DNA from: Micromonospora sp. WMMD1155
Lineage (GTDB): Bacteria; Actinomycetota; Actinomycetes; Mycobacteriales; Micromonosporaceae
Assembly: GCF_029581275.1 (NCBI RefSeq)
Contig: NZ_CP120742.1
Coordinates: 3,084,001 to 3,148,000, forward strand
Reading direction: 5' to 3'
DNA length: 64,000 nucleotides
Shown: in pieces, positions 1 to 8,927 of the stretch
Layout: each line of letters starts with the position of its first letter
Position numbering within the stretch: position 1 is the stretch's first letter
Translations under genes and position numbers: made by a program
The notes under the pieces: model-generated
Seen by the model: only the letters and a program-made list of their open reading frames with translations
Told to the model about the DNA's origin: nothing
Databases searched by the model: none

Positions 1-1374
1 GCCGGCGTCGGAGTCGTCATCACCCGACCCGGCCCGGTCGCCGGCTGGCTGGGCGACGACGCCGGAGCCGGCCCCACGGCTGCCGGGGTGAACCCGGATC
101 CCGATCCGTCGGACGTTTTGGCCGGCCCGGACCAGAATGCGCCGTTGCCCACCGCCGACGGGGTTCGTGCCGTGCTCGACCCGCTGGTCGGCGTCGCCGC
201 CCTCGGCAGCCGGGTGAACGTCTCGGTGGCCGACGTGATCTCCGGCCAGACGCTGTTCGCCAAGGGGGCGGACGACGGCACGGTCCCCGCCTCGGTGACC
301 AAGCTGGCGACCGGGGTGACGGCGCTGGCCGCCCGTGGGCCCGGCTACCGGATACCCACCCGCGCGGTGGCCGGTGCGAAGGCCGGCGAAGTGGTGATCA
401 TCGGGGGCGGCGATCCCACCCTGGCGATCGACAAGAAGGGCTACTACCCGGGGGCGGCGCGCCTGGACGACCTGGCTGCCCAGGTGCGTACCGCGCTCGG
501 CGGGGCCACCCCGACCAGCGTGACGGTCGACGGCTCGGTCTACTCCGGCCCGGTCTACGGCCCGGGCTGGGACGACGACATCCCCACCGGCGGGTCCGGT
601 GGCGCGGTGACCGCTCTGATGACCGACGGCGCACGCAGGGATCCGGGGGTCGACCACGGGGCGGCCGAGCGGTTCGCCGAACCGGACCTGGCCGCGGGCA
701 AGGCGTTCGCCCGGTTGCTCGGGGTGCCGACCGACGCCGTGAAGCGCGGCACGGCGCCGGCTCCGGCCCAGGCCGCAGCCGGTGGCACTCCGGCACCCGG
801 TGCTGAGCTGGGGGTGGTGCAGTCCCCGCCGATGATCCGGCTGGTCGACATCATGATCAGCGAGAGTGACAACCTGGTGGCCGAGGCGTTGGCCCGCCAG
901 GTCGCGTTGGCCCGCAACCAGCCGGCCTCGTTCGACGGTGGCGCCGCCGCGATGGACGCGCAGGTGGCCGAGCTGGGCCTGCCCGCCGACGAGATCACCC
1001 TCTCCGACGGCAGCGGGTTGTCCCGCCGCAACCGGATCAGCCCCTCGCTACTGACCGACCTGGTCCGGCTGGCGGCCAGCCCGGACCATCCGGAGTTGGC
1101 GGGTGTGTTCGGCGGTCTGCCGGTGGGCGGCTGGTCCGGGACTCTGGACGAGCGCTACCGGAACACCCCCGGGACCGCCGCCGGGGCGGGCAGCGTCCGC
1201 GCCAAGACCGGCACGCTGACCGCCGTGCACTCCATCGCGGGTCTGGTCACCACCGCCGACGGTCGGTTGCTCACCTTCGCCGTGCTCACCGACCGGGTGC
1301 CGGGCGGGAAGGAGACCGCCCAACCGGCGTTGGACCGGATCACCGCCGCGCTGGCCGGCTGTGGCTGCGGCTGA
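1..1374 (+). CDS. dacB: D-alanyl-D-alanine carboxypeptidase / endopeptidase (PBP4 type), 5' end missing
   Basis: Serine peptidase S13 family, which trims or cuts peptidoglycan peptides outside the membrane. The frame is open from base 1, so the start lies outside the window. The first visible residues (AGVGVV, then a charged linker) look like the end of an N-terminal membrane anchor. All three active-site motifs are present: SVTK (bases 292-303, catalytic Ser), SDN (865-873) and KTG (1204-1212). The GTG at 88 is in frame but lies downstream of residues that belong to the protein, so it is probably not the start. The next genes are the metalloprotease, tilS and hpt, the same order as around the dacB gene of M. 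tuberculosis. The family assignment is secure; the upstream extent is unknown. Confidence 0.93.
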   Translation, partial: AGVGVVITRPGPVAGWLGDDAGAGPTAAGVNPDPDPSDVLAGPDQNAPLPTADGVRAVLDPLVGVAALGSRVNVSVADVISGQTLFAKGADDGTVPASVTKLATGVTALAARGPGYRIPTRAVAGAKAGEVVIIGGGDPTLAIDKKGYYPGAARLDDLAAQVRTALGGATPTSVTVDGSVYSGPVYGPGWDDDIPTGGSGGAVTALMTDGARRDPGVDHGAAERFAEPDLAAGKAFARLLGVPTDAVKRGTAPAPAQAAAGGTPAPGAELGVVQSPPMIRLVDIMISESDNLVAEALARQVALARNQPASFDGGAAAMDAQVAELGLPADEITLSDGSGLSRRNRISPSLLTDLVRLAASPDHPELAGVFGGLPVGGWSGTLDERYRNTPGTAAGAGSVRAKTGTLTAVHSIAGLVTTADGRLLTFAVLTDRVPGGKETAQPALDRITAALAGCGCG

Positions 1375-1449
1375 CCCGGGTCGTCCGGCCGAAGCCGTCA
1401 TCGGCGTCGATCGAGGACGCGAGGCCGGGCCGGGGTGTCGCGGCGCGGG

Positions 1450-1455
1450 TACGGT
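1450..1455 (+). promoter_or_regulatory. -10-like TACGGT, leaderless spacing
   Basis: TACGGT lies exactly 6 nt before the ATG at 1462. This matches TANNNT elements seen at the same distance before many other genes here and suggests a leaderless transcript. No -35 was identified. Confidence 0.45.
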
Positions 1456-1461
1456 GGGTTC

Positions 1462-2532
1462 ATGGCGCAGTTCGTGGACTGGGATCTGGCCGCCGCCACC
1501 GCGGGGGCGCTGAGCAAGTCGGGCCCTCGGGTGTCGTACGCCGAGGCCACCGACGTGGTCGGCGACCTGCGCCGGCTGACCGACGAGGCGGCCGGGCACG
1601 TGGCCGACTACACCGGGTTGACGGCGCAGGTGTCGCACCCGCCGGTGCGGGTGGTCGACCGCCGCGACTGGGCCGCGACCAACATCGCCGGCCTCCGTGA
1701 GGTGATCACCCCGCTGGTGAGCCGGCTCTCCGGTGACAAGCAGCCGGGCGCGTTGACCGAGGCGATCGGCTCCAGGTTGACCGGGGTGCAGGCCGGGACG
1801 GTGCTGGCCTACCTCTCCGGCCGGGTGCTCGGCCAGTACGAGGTCTTCTCTGCTGACCCGGGCCAACTGCTCCTGGTCGCGCCGAACATCGTCGAGGTGG
1901 AGCGCAAGCTCGGTGCCGACCCTCGGGACTTCCGTCTCTGGGTCTGCCTGCACGAGGTGACCCACCGGACCCAGTTCACCGCCGTTCCGTGGATGCGGGC
2001 CTACTTCCTGAGCGAGGTGCAGGCGTTCGTCGACGCCTCGTCCAGCGGGAGCGAGCACCTGGTCGAGCGGTTACGGCGCGGGGTGGCCACCCTGTCCGAG
2101 GCGGTTCGTGATCAGGACAGCCGCACCAGCGTGCTGGACATCGTGCAGACCCCGGCGCAGCGGGCCGTGCTGGACCGGCTCACCGCGTTGATGACCCTGC
2201 TGGAGGGGCACGCCGAGTTCGTCATGGACGGCGTCGGCCCGCAGGTGATCCCCAGCGTGGAGCGGATCCGGGCGTCGTTCAACCGACGCCGGGAGGCCGG
2301 CAACCCGCTGGAGAAGGCGATCCGCCGGCTGCTCGGGGTGGACGTCAAGATGCGCCAGTACGCCGAGGGGCGCAAGTTCGTGCACGGTGTGGTGGAACGG
2401 GTCGGCATGGAAGGGTTCAACTCGATCTTCAACTCGCCGCTCACCCTGCCGCGACTGTCGGAGTTGGGCGACCCGGACGCCTGGGTCGCCCGGGTGCACG
2501 GCCCGGCCGGTACCATCCCGGCCGCCGGCTGA
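1462..2532 (+). CDS. zinc-dependent metalloprotease, DUF2342 family
   Basis: A 356-aa protein with HEVTH at residues 164-168 (HExxH zinc motif) and a second cluster EGHAE at 248-252 that could supply the third ligand. This is the pattern of the actinobacterial family often labelled 'zinc-dependent metalloprotease' or 'coenzyme F420 biosynthesis-associated protein'; its substrate is not established. ATG 1462 was chosen because the protein then begins MAQFVDWD, and because a -10-like hexamer sits 6 nt upstream; an in-frame GTG at 1435 would add nine residues. tilS follows after 10 bp, so the two are probably co-transcribed. The order dacB-metalloprotease-tilS-hpt matches M. tuberculosis. Confidence 0.88.
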   Translation: MAQFVDWDLAAATAGALSKSGPRVSYAEATDVVGDLRRLTDEAAGHVADYTGLTAQVSHPPVRVVDRRDWAATNIAGLREVITPLVSRLSGDKQPGALTEAIGSRLTGVQAGTVLAYLSGRVLGQYEVFSADPGQLLLVAPNIVEVERKLGADPRDFRLWVCLHEVTHRTQFTAVPWMRAYFLSEVQAFVDASSSGSEHLVERLRRGVATLSEAVRDQDSRTSVLDIVQTPAQRAVLDRLTALMTLLEGHAEFVMDGVGPQVIPSVERIRASFNRRREAGNPLEKAIRRLLGVDVKMRQYAEGRKFVHGVVERVGMEGFNSIFNSPLTLPRLSELGDPDAWVARVHGPAGTIPAAG

Positions 2533-2542
2533 CCACCCGCCG

Positions 2543-3535
2543 GTGGCCGCGCTCGCCCCGCCGGTGGCCGCGATCCGGGTGGCGGTCCGCCGTGCTCTGA
2601 CCGGCCTGCCCCCGGACGGGCCGGTCCTCGTCGCCTGTTCGGGCGGTGCCGACTCGCTCGCCCTCGCGGCGGCGACCGTGTTCGTGGCACCCCGGCTGGG
2701 TCGCAGTACGGTGCTCGTCACCGTCGACCACGGCCTGCAGGTCGGGTCCGCGCAGCGGGCCGAGGCGGTGGCCGCCTGGGCCCGTGGGGCCGGTTTCACC
2801 GCCGCGTCGGTCGCCCGGGTGGAGGTGGCGGGGCGTCCTGGTGGGCCGGAGGCGGCTGCCCGGGAGGCCCGGTACGAGGCGCTGACCGAAGCCGCCCGGC
2901 AGCACGACGCGGTCGCGGTGCTCACCGGGCACACGCGTGACGACCAGGCCGAGACGGTGCTGCTGGCGCTCGCCCGGGGCGCCGGCCCGCGCGGGCTGGC
3001 CGGGATGCCGGCCCGGCGGGAGCTGGAGGGGGTGCCGCTGTTGCGTCCACTCCTGGAGATCGGTCGGGACCAGACGCGGGCCGCGTGCGCCGTGCTCGGG
3101 TTGAGCCCGTGGCAGGACCCGCACAACACCGACCCGTCGTACGCCCGCTCCCGGGTGCGGGCCGACCTGCTCCCGGCGTTGGTGCGGGCGCTCGGGCCCG
3201 GCGTGGTGGACAACCTCGCGCGTACCGCCCGGTTGGTGGCGGCCGACAACGCCGCCCTCGACGAGGTGGTGGCGGCGGCGCTGACGGCGGCTCGACACCC
3301 CGACGGAGGGCTCTCCGCGCCGACGCTGCTCGCCCTGCCCCCCGCGGTACGCGGCCGGGTGCTGCACTCCTGGGCCCGTGAGCTCGGTGCCCTACCGGGT
3401 GCCTTGTCGCACCGGCACGTGAGTGCCCTGGACGCCCTGGTCACCGCCTGGCGCGGGCAGGGCCCGGCCGACCTGCCCGGCGGCGTCCGGGTGCTCCGCC
3501 GAGCCGACCGGTTGTCAGTCGTCCCGCCCGGCTGA
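2543..3535 (+). CDS. tilS: tRNA(Ile)-lysidine synthetase TilS
   Basis: ATP-pyrophosphatase that converts the wobble C34 of tRNA-Ile(CAU) to lysidine so that it reads AUA. The PP-loop SGGADS is at residues 33-38 of a 330-aa product, followed by the family's TVDHGLQ and GHTRDDQAETVL segments. GTG 2543 gives the usual short lead before the PP-loop; later GTGs at 2564 and 2579 are possible. It lies 10 bp after the metalloprotease gene. The last 24 coding and stop bases are the first copy of a 29-bp tandem array that runs on for four more copies, so the stop codon itself is part of the repeat. Confidence 0.93.
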   Translation: MAALAPPVAAIRVAVRRALTGLPPDGPVLVACSGGADSLALAAATVFVAPRLGRSTVLVTVDHGLQVGSAQRAEAVAAWARGAGFTAASVARVEVAGRPGGPEAAAREARYEALTEAARQHDAVAVLTGHTRDDQAETVLLALARGAGPRGLAGMPARRELEGVPLLRPLLEIGRDQTRAACAVLGLSPWQDPHNTDPSYARSRVRADLLPALVRALGPGVVDNLARTARLVAADNAALDEVVAAALTAARHPDGGLSAPTLLALPPAVRGRVLHSWARELGALPGALSHRHVSALDALVTAWRGQGPADLPGGVRVLRRADRLSVVPPG

Positions 3536-3652
3536 GCTAGTTGGCAGTCGTCCCGCCCGGCTGAGCTAGTTGGCAGTCGTCCCGCCTGGCTGAGCTAGTT
3601 GGCAGTCGTCCCGCCCGGCTGAGCTAGTTGTCAGTCGTCCCGCCTGGCTGAG
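3512..3652 (+). repeat. 29-bp tandem repeat, 4 full copies plus a partial one, spanning the tilS stop
   Basis: Copies start at 3512, 3541, 3570, 3599 and 3628 (last one 25 bp). They differ at only two or three positions. Each contains CCCGCC(C/T)GGCTGAGCTAG; the first copy supplies the tilS stop TGA (3533-3535). The array fills the gap between the convergent tilS and regulator genes, which otherwise has no recognisable terminator. Confidence 0.95.
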
Positions 3653-3660
3653 CGGCCCGG

Positions 3661-4626
3661 TCAGCCGCTGTGGGCCCGGTCCCGGAAGGTGGTCCGGTAG
3701 CTGTGTGGGGTGGCACCGACGCGGCGGCTGAAGTGGTGACGCAGTGCCGCCGCGTCGCCGAAGCCGGCCTGGTCGGCGACCGCTTCCACGCTCAACGGGG
3801 TCTCCTCCAGCAGCCGTCGGGCCAGCAGCACCCGCTGGTTGGTGAGCCAGTCGTGCGGGGTGGTGCCGGTCTCGGCGCGGAACCGGCGGGCGAACGTACG
3901 CGGTGCCATGCCGGCACGCGCGGCCAGCTCCTCCACGGTGATCGTCCGGTCCAGGTGACCCATCAGCCACTCCAACACCGGTTCCAGGGTGGGTGCCTCG
4001 GGTGCCTTCGGGATGGGCGCCTCGACGTACTGGGACTGCCCGCCGTCACGGTGCGGCGGGACCACCATCCGTCGGGCCAGTCGGGTCGCCGTGGCCGAGC
4101 CGTGCTCCTGGCGGATCAGGTGCAGGCAGGCGTCGATGCCGGCCGCCGTGCCGGCGCTGGTGAGCAGCCGACCGTCCTGGACGTAGAGCGAGTTGCACCG
4201 TACGCGGGCGCGCGGGTGGCGGGCCTGCAACTCGTCCACGTGCCGCCAGTGGGTCGTGCACTCCCGGTCGTCGAGCAGCCCGGCCTCGCCGAGCAGGAAG
4301 GCTCCGGAGCAGACGCTGAACAGGTACGCGCCACGCGCGTCGGCGCGGCGTAGCGCGTCGAGCACCGGGCCGGGGACGGTGGTGGTGCCCTGGCTGTGCG
4401 CGGGGACGGCGACCAGGTCGGCCTCGTCGACCGGGCCGAGGTCGGCGTGCGGGGTGAGGTGGAACCCGGACGAGGTACGCACCGGAGCGCCGTCCGGGCT
4501 GCACACCTGGAAGCGGTAGCCGGGGAAGCCGTCGGCGGTGCGGTCGGTGCCGAACACCTCGGCGAGCACGCCGAGCTCGAACGGGGCGACCTGGTCCAGG
4601 GCGAGAACGGCGACGGATCGGAGCAT
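3661..4626 (-). CDS. GlxA-type transcriptional regulator (DJ-1/PfpI domain plus AraC HTH)
   Basis: A 321-aa regulator. Residues ~1-175 form a DJ-1/PfpI (GATase1-like) domain with the nucleophile-elbow-like sequence FSVCSGAFLLGEAGLL. Residues ~215-315 form two helix-turn-helix units of the AraC/HTH_18 type (ITVEELAARAGMAPRTFARRF, then LSVEAVADQAGFGDAAALRHHF). Proteins of this build control catabolic or stress genes, but the ligand and target cannot be read from the sequence. It converges on tilS across the 29-bp repeat array. A TACCCT hexamer 6 nt before the ATG suggests leaderless expression. It has no obvious functional link to its neighbours. Confidence 0.88.
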   Translation of the reverse strand: MLRSVAVLALDQVAPFELGVLAEVFGTDRTADGFPGYRFQVCSPDGAPVRTSSGFHLTPHADLGPVDEADLVAVPAHSQGTTTVPGPVLDALRRADARGAYLFSVCSGAFLLGEAGLLDDRECTTHWRHVDELQARHPRARVRCNSLYVQDGRLLTSAGTAAGIDACLHLIRQEHGSATATRLARRMVVPPHRDGGQSQYVEAPIPKAPEAPTLEPVLEWLMGHLDRTITVEELAARAGMAPRTFARRFRAETGTTPHDWLTNQRVLLARRLLEETPLSVEAVADQAGFGDAAALRHHFSRRVGATPHSYRTTFRDRAHSG

Positions 4627-4632
4627 GTGACG

Positions 4633-4638
4633 AGGGTA
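4633..4638 (-). promoter_or_regulatory. -10-like TACCCT for the GlxA-type regulator
   Basis: On the minus strand TACCCT is followed by 6 nt and then the ATG at 4626, the leaderless spacing seen elsewhere in the window. Confidence 0.45.
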
Positions 4639-4776
4639 ACCCGACCGGTGGCAGTAAATCGATGGTCAATGGCATTCCTGCCACTGTCCGGGTGATTCGA
4701 GGAGGCGCAGACTGGTCTCAGTCCGGTGCGCACCGGCGGCGAAACCGACAGCAACCATGCGAAAGTGAGCGCCGCC

Positions 4777-4914
4777 ATGGAGTTCCTGTTCCTTCTCCTG
4801 TTCCTCGTCCTGCTCGCCGCCGCCTCGGCGGCCGGACTCACCGCGGACAGCCACGATTCGGCCGACTGGAAGCCGAGCGATGGCGGTCGTCGATGGCGTT
4901 CCCGCACCAACTGA
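4777..4914 (+). CDS. small single-pass membrane protein, 45 aa
   Basis: The protein starts MEFLFLLLFLVLLAAASAA, one hydrophobic helix, followed by a short polar tail ending in WRSRTN. The ATG at 4777 is preferred over one at 4726 because the helix then begins directly after the start. No known function; I believe similar small proteins occur at this place in related genomes, but that is memory and not a search. It lies between the divergent regulator and hpt, with about 100 bp to the hpt start. It could also be a signal-peptide-only product with a 25-residue exported tail. Confidence 0.6.
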   Translation: MEFLFLLLFLVLLAAASAAGLTADSHDSADWKPSDGGRRWRSRTN

Positions 4915-5014
4915 TGTGATTAGCGAGATTTGCGCAGAAAATCCTCGGCGGGACCGCGCCGAAAGGTGCGGCCCCGCCGACGAAGGCCAACCGACGTACG
5001 GCAGGCTAGGAGTC

Positions 5015-5590
5015 ATGGCTGACGGCTCCTGGTACGACGCCGACATCGACCACGTGATCATTTCCGAGGCGCAGATCCGCGAGAAGACGGCGGAGCTGGC
5101 CAAGCAGGTCTCCGCCGACTACGCCCACGTGGGCGACGGGCTGCTGCTGGTGTGCGTACTCAAGGGTGCGGTGATGTTCATGGCGGACTTCGCGCGGGCG
5201 TTGGGCCGCAACGGCCCGCCGGCCGAACTGGACTTCATGGCCATCTCCTCCTACGGCCAGGGCACCACCTCGTCCGGGGTGGTCCGCATCCTCAAGGACC
5301 TGGACCGGGACATCGCCGGTCGGCACGTGGTGGTCGTCGAGGACATCGTCGACTCCGGGCTCACCCTCTCCTGGCTGCTGCGCTACCTGGAGTCGCGCTC
5401 GGCGGCGAGCGTCGAGGTGGTCGCTCTGTTCCGCAAGCCGGACGCGGTCAAGGTGCCGGTCCCGGTGAAGTACGTCGGCTTCGACATCCCCACCGAGTTC
5501 GTGGTCGGGTACGGGCTGGACTTCGGCGAGCGCTACCGGGAGCTGCCGTACGTCGGCGTGCTCAAGCCCGAGGTCTACGCGCGCTCCTGA
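5015..5590 (+). CDS. hpt: hypoxanthine-guanine phosphoribosyltransferase
   Basis: Purine salvage enzyme that joins hypoxanthine or guanine to PRPP. The PRPP loop VVVEDIVDSGLTL is present, with E109 and D110 in the 191-aa product, as is the conserved LLLVCVLKGAVMFMADF segment early on. ATG 5015 gives the usual MADGSWYDADIDHV-type start; the frame is open farther upstream, but that translation is not protein-like. It precedes ftsH, as in M. tuberculosis and Streptomyces, though here a 525-bp repeat-bearing gap lies between them. Confidence 0.94.
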   Translation: MADGSWYDADIDHVIISEAQIREKTAELAKQVSADYAHVGDGLLLVCVLKGAVMFMADFARALGRNGPPAELDFMAISSYGQGTTSSGVVRILKDLDRDIAGRHVVVVEDIVDSGLTLSWLLRYLESRSAASVEVVALFRKPDAVKVPVPVKYVGFDIPTEFVVGYGLDFGERYRELPYVGVLKPEVYARS

Positions 5591-6115
5591 CTCCCCCTTC
5601 CCGGCCGGCGAGCCGGCCCGGAGACGGCGTGAGGCCGACTCGCATCGGCATCCATCAAGCCGACGTTCAGCGCGCTCTCAGGTGTTGCGGTTACCGTGGA
5701 CCACGGTGGCCCGGAGGTTAATCCGCGCCCGACCCCCTCGACCGCGTGACCGGGCGTTCGGGTGGCCGGGCCGGACTCCCCGCCACGCCGGTTCCGATCC
5801 GGACCCGCCGCACGTTGGTTGCGGGGCTGGTGGGCCTGCCCACGGTGCGTGCCGATACCGAAGGTGCGCCGGTGCGGGGCTCGCCAGCTCGCTCCTCGCG
5901 TGCGCGGGGCGGTTCGATGGTGCACGACTGCGGGGCTCGCAAGCTCACTCCTCGCGTACACGGTGTACCGTCGAATGACCGCGGCGCGGCAGTTTTCGCG
6001 CCTCGGGGTCGAGCCGGCCCGCACGGCGGCTCCGGCCGCCGCTCACGCGGCGACACCATCAGACGGTCAGGACGTCGATCAGGAGGATGCGGGCGCCCCG
6101 GCGCTCGACAACAGT
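5591..6115. other. 525-bp gap between hpt and ftsH carrying a dispersed repeat
   Basis: No convincing gene. Two copies of a 27-bp sequence lie at 5874-5900 and 5930-5956. On the minus strand the second reads GCGAGGAGTGAGC followed by TTGCGAGCCCCGC. The same core, with a 5-nt insertion, appears three more times at 35703-35879, so it is a dispersed element. An AGGAGG at 6080-6085 lies about 30 nt upstream of the ftsH ATG, too far to be its ribosome site. The ftsH promoter must be in this gap, but I could not place it. Confidence 0.6.
5874..5956 (-). repeat. two copies of a dispersed 27-bp element
   Basis: Copies 5874-5900 and 5930-5956 differ at three positions. They share the core of the 59-bp tandem repeat before panC (35703-35879). 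Confidence 0.75.
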
Positions 6116-8134
6116 ATGGAACGTACGCGTTTCTTCCGCCGACCGGTGGTCTGGATCATCCTGGTCATCCTCGGCGCCGTTGTGCTCAGTCAACTGTTCA
6201 CCGCTGGTCCCAGCTACCACCGCGTGGACACTTCCGTTGCGCTCGATCAGCTGCACACCGCCAAGATCAATAAGGTCGTCTTCCAGGACAAGGAGCAGAC
6301 GGTCCAACTGGACCTCGCTCAGAAGACCAAGTTCGGCAAGACCGAGACCGACCGGATCGAGGCCCAGTTCCCGTACCAGGCCGGCGACCAGATCTGGAAC
6401 GAGGTGCTGGACGCCAAGGCGGCCAACCGCGTCACCGGCCCGGCCGACGTCAAGGTCTCCTCGGACAGCATCTGGGTGAGCCTGCTGGTCAACCTGCTGC
6501 CGATCGCGCTGCTCGTCCTTCTGCTGCTGTTCTTCATGTCGCAGATGCAGGGCGGCGGCTCCCGGGTGCTCAACTTCGGCAAGTCCAAGGCGAAGATGAT
6601 CACCAAGGACACCCCGAAGACGACCTTCGCGGACGTCGCGGGTGCCGAGGAGGCCGTCGAGGAACTGCACGAGATCAAGGACTTCCTGCAGAACCCCGCG
6701 AAGTACCAGGCTCTGGGCGCCAAGATCCCGAAGGGCGTGCTGCTGTTCGGCCCGCCCGGCACCGGCAAGACCCTGCTGGCCCGCGCGGTCGCCGGCGAGG
6801 CCGGGGTGCCCTTCTACTCCATCTCCGGCTCCGACTTCGTGGAGATGTTCGTCGGTGTCGGCGCCAGCCGGGTCCGCGACCTCTTCGAGCAGGCCAAGGC
6901 GAACGCCCCGGCGATCGTCTTCGTCGACGAGATCGACGCCGTCGGTCGGCACCGTGGCGCCGGCATGGGCGGCGGTCACGACGAGCGCGAGCAGACGCTC
7001 AACCAGCTCCTCGTCGAGATGGACGGCTTCGACACCAAGGGCGGGGTCATCCTGATCGCCGCCACCAACCGGCCGGACATCCTCGACCCGGCGCTGCTGC
7101 GCCCGGGCCGTTTCGACAGGCAGATCCCGGTGGACGCCCCCGACATGGAGGGCCGCAAGGCCATCCTGCGGGTGCACGCCAAGGGTAAGCCGTTCACCCC
7201 CGACGTCGACCTCGACTCGGTGGCACGGCGCACCCCGGGCTTCAGCGGCGCCGACCTGGCCAACGTGATCAACGAGTCGGCCCTGCTCACCGCCCGCAAG
7301 GACCAGCGCGCGATCACCAACGACTCGCTGGAAGAGTCGATCGACCGGGTGATCGCAGGTCCGCAGCGGCGCACCCGCGTGATGAGCGACCAGGAGAAGA
7401 AGATCACCGCGTACCACGAGGGTGGGCACGCGCTGGTCGCCTGGGCGCTGCCGCACGCCGCGCCGGTGCACAAGGTGACGATCCTGTCGCGTGGCCGTTC
7501 GCTGGGCCACACCCTGGTGCTCCCCACCGAGGACAAGTACACCCAGACGCGCGCCGAAATGATCGACACCCTGGCGTACGCGCTGGGTGGTCGGGCCGCC
7601 GAGGAACTGGTCTTCCACGAGCCGACCACCGGTGCCGGCAACGACATCGAGAAGGCCACCCAGTTGGCCCGCGCGATGATCACCCAGTACGGCATGAGCT
7701 CCAAGCTCGGCGCGATCAAGTACGGCACCAGCGGAGACGAGCCGTTCCTCGGCCGCAACATGGGCCACGAGCGGGACTACTCGGACTCGGTGGCCGCCGA
7801 GATCGACGGCGAGATGCGGGCACTCGTCGAGCTGGCGCACGACGAGGCCTGGGAGATCCTGGTGGAATACCGGGACGTCCTGGACAACATCGTGCTGGAG
7901 CTGATGGAGAAGGAGACCCTCTCCACGGCCGACATGGCGCGGATCTGCGCCCGAGTGGTGAAGCGCCCGCCGCTGGCCCCGTACAACGGCTTCGGCAAGC
8001 GCCAGCCCTCCACCGAGCCGCCCGTGCTCACCCCGGCGGAGAAGGACAAGCTCAAGGCGCAGGCCCAGGCTGACGGCGCGCAGGCGTCGGTCGGCGGTGG
8101 GGCGCCGTCGAACAACTCGGACGGCACGCACTGA
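6116..8134 (+). CDS. ftsH: ATP-dependent zinc metalloprotease FtsH
   Basis: Membrane-bound AAA+ protease that degrades damaged or regulatory membrane proteins. The 672-aa product has TM1 at residues ~10-30 ([19 protein letters not shown]), a periplasmic segment, TM2 ([20 protein letters not shown]), Walker A GPPGTGKT at 212-219, the [11 protein letters not shown]alker B region, and the zinc site HEGGH at 434-438. The tail after ~residue 620 is polar and low in complexity. ATG 6116 (MERTRFFRR) was chosen because the first TM follows it directly; the longer open frame has no better start. The stop TGA overlaps the proposed CTG start of folE by 4 nt. Confidence 0.95.
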   Translation: MERTRFFRRPVVWIILVILGAVVLSQLFTAGPSYHRVDTSVALDQLHTAKINKVVFQDKEQTVQLDLAQKTKFGKTETDRIEAQFPYQAGDQIWNEVLDAKAANRVTGPADVKVSSDSIWVSLLVNLLPIALLVLLLLFFMSQMQGGGSRVLNFGKSKAKMITKDTPKTTFADVAGAEEAVEELHEIKDFLQNPAKYQALGAKIPKGVLLFGPPGTGKTLLARAVAGEAGVPFYSISGSDFVEMFVGVGASRVRDLFEQAKANAPAIVFVDEIDAVGRHRGAGMGGGHDEREQTLNQLLVEMDGFDTKGGVILIAATNRPDILDPALLRPGRFDRQIPVDAPDMEGRKAILRVHAKGKPFTPDVDLDSVARRTPGFSGADLANVINESALLTARKDQRAITNDSLEESIDRVIAGPQRRTRVMSDQEKKITAYHEGGHALVAWALPHAAPVHKVTILSRGRSLGHTLVLPTEDKYTQTRAEMIDTLAYALGGRAAEELVFHEPTTGAGNDIEKATQLARAMITQYGMSSKLGAIKYGTSGDEPFLGRNMGHERDYSDSVAAEIDGEMRALVELAHDEAWEILVEYRDVLDNIVLELMEKETLSTADMARICARVVKRPPLAPYNGFGKRQPSTEPPVLTPAEKDKLKAQAQADGAQASVGGGAPSNNSDGTH

Positions 8135-8835
8135 GCAACGACCCGACGGCCAGCTCCCCCCACCGGGAGCTGGCCGTCTCCGCGACCGAACCCGACGGCG
8201 ACGACGAGCTGGACTACGTCGCCGCTCGACTGATCAGCGGCAAGCTGACCGGCCGCCCCGTCGAGGACGCCGTCGACCTGGGCCGGATCGAGAAGGCCGT
8301 CCGCGAGATCCTGATCGCGGTCGGCGAGGACCCGGACCGCGACGGCCTCCAACAGACCCCGGCCCGGGTCGCCCGCGCGTACGCCGAACTCTTCGCCGGG
8401 CTGCGCGTCGACCCGGCGCAGGTGCTCAGCACCACCTTCGAGGCCAACCACGAAGAGCTGGTGATCGTCCGGGACATCGACGTGATGAGCCTCTGCGAGC
8501 ACCACCTGCTGCCGTTCCGGGGCAGCGCGCACATCGGCTACATCCCCGGCCCGGACGGGCGGATCACCGGCCTGTCCAAGCTCGCCCGACTGGTCGAGGT
8601 CTTCGCCCGTCGACCCCAGGTGCAGGAGCGGCTCACCTCGCAGGTCGCCGACCTGCTGATGAGCAGACTCGCACCACGCGGGGTCGTCGTCGTGCTCGAA
8701 TGCGAGCACATGTGCATGGCGATGCGCGGCATCCAGAAATCCGGTGCCAAGACCATCACCTCAGCGGTACGCGGCATCCTGCAGACGGACTCGAAGTCGC
8801 GGGCCGAGGCGATGGCGCTGATCATCCCCCGCTGA
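8131..8835 (+). CDS. folE: GTP cyclohydrolase I, probable CTG start
   Basis: First enzyme of folate synthesis, GTP to dihydroneopterin triphosphate. Zinc ligands and motif are visible: C122-E-H-H ([18 protein letters not shown]) and C195 in HMCMAMRG. The conserved N-terminal helix region ([22 protein letters not shown]) must be translated, yet its frame holds no ATG, GTG or TTG between an upstream stop at 8071 and the GTG at 8422, which lies beyond those helices. The best start is CTG 8131, which overlaps the ftsH stop as CTGA, the place where related genes would have ATGA or GTGA. That gives 234 aa. In M. tuberculosis folP follows at once; here a 12.6-kb block intervenes. Confidence 0.9.
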   Translation: MSNDPTASSPHRELAVSATEPDGDDELDYVAARLISGKLTGRPVEDAVDLGRIEKAVREILIAVGEDPDRDGLQQTPARVARAYAELFAGLRVDPAQVLSTTFEANHEELVIVRDIDVMSLCEHHLLPFRGSAHIGYIPGPDGRITGLSKLARLVEVFARRPQVQERLTSQVADLLMSRLAPRGVVVVLECEHMCMAMRGIQKSGAKTITSAVRGILQTDSKSRAEAMALIIPR

Positions 8836-8848
8836 CACCCCGACCGAC

Positions 8849-8885
8849 ACCGGCCGGCCGATCCCCTCCGGGGCGGCCGGCCGGT
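8849..8885. terminator. inverted repeat between convergent genes
   Basis: Perfect 11-bp arms 8849-8859 and 8875-8885 (ACCGGCCGGCC) with a 15-nt loop. It lies between folE (+) and the membrane gene (-) and could end transcription from both sides. There is no U-tract, as is common in high-GC actinobacteria. Confidence 0.55.
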
Positions 8886-8927
8886 TCCGTTCCTGCCCCA
8901 ACCGCGCCAGGCGAAGCCCTCGCCCGG

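Noticed and set aside
88..90. GTG 88 as the dacB start
   Set aside because: The frame is open to base 1 and the upstream residues look like the end of a membrane anchor, so the gene begins outside the window.
6059..8131. 690-aa open frame antisense to ftsH
   Set aside because: Codon-position shadow of ftsH; no recognisable protein features.
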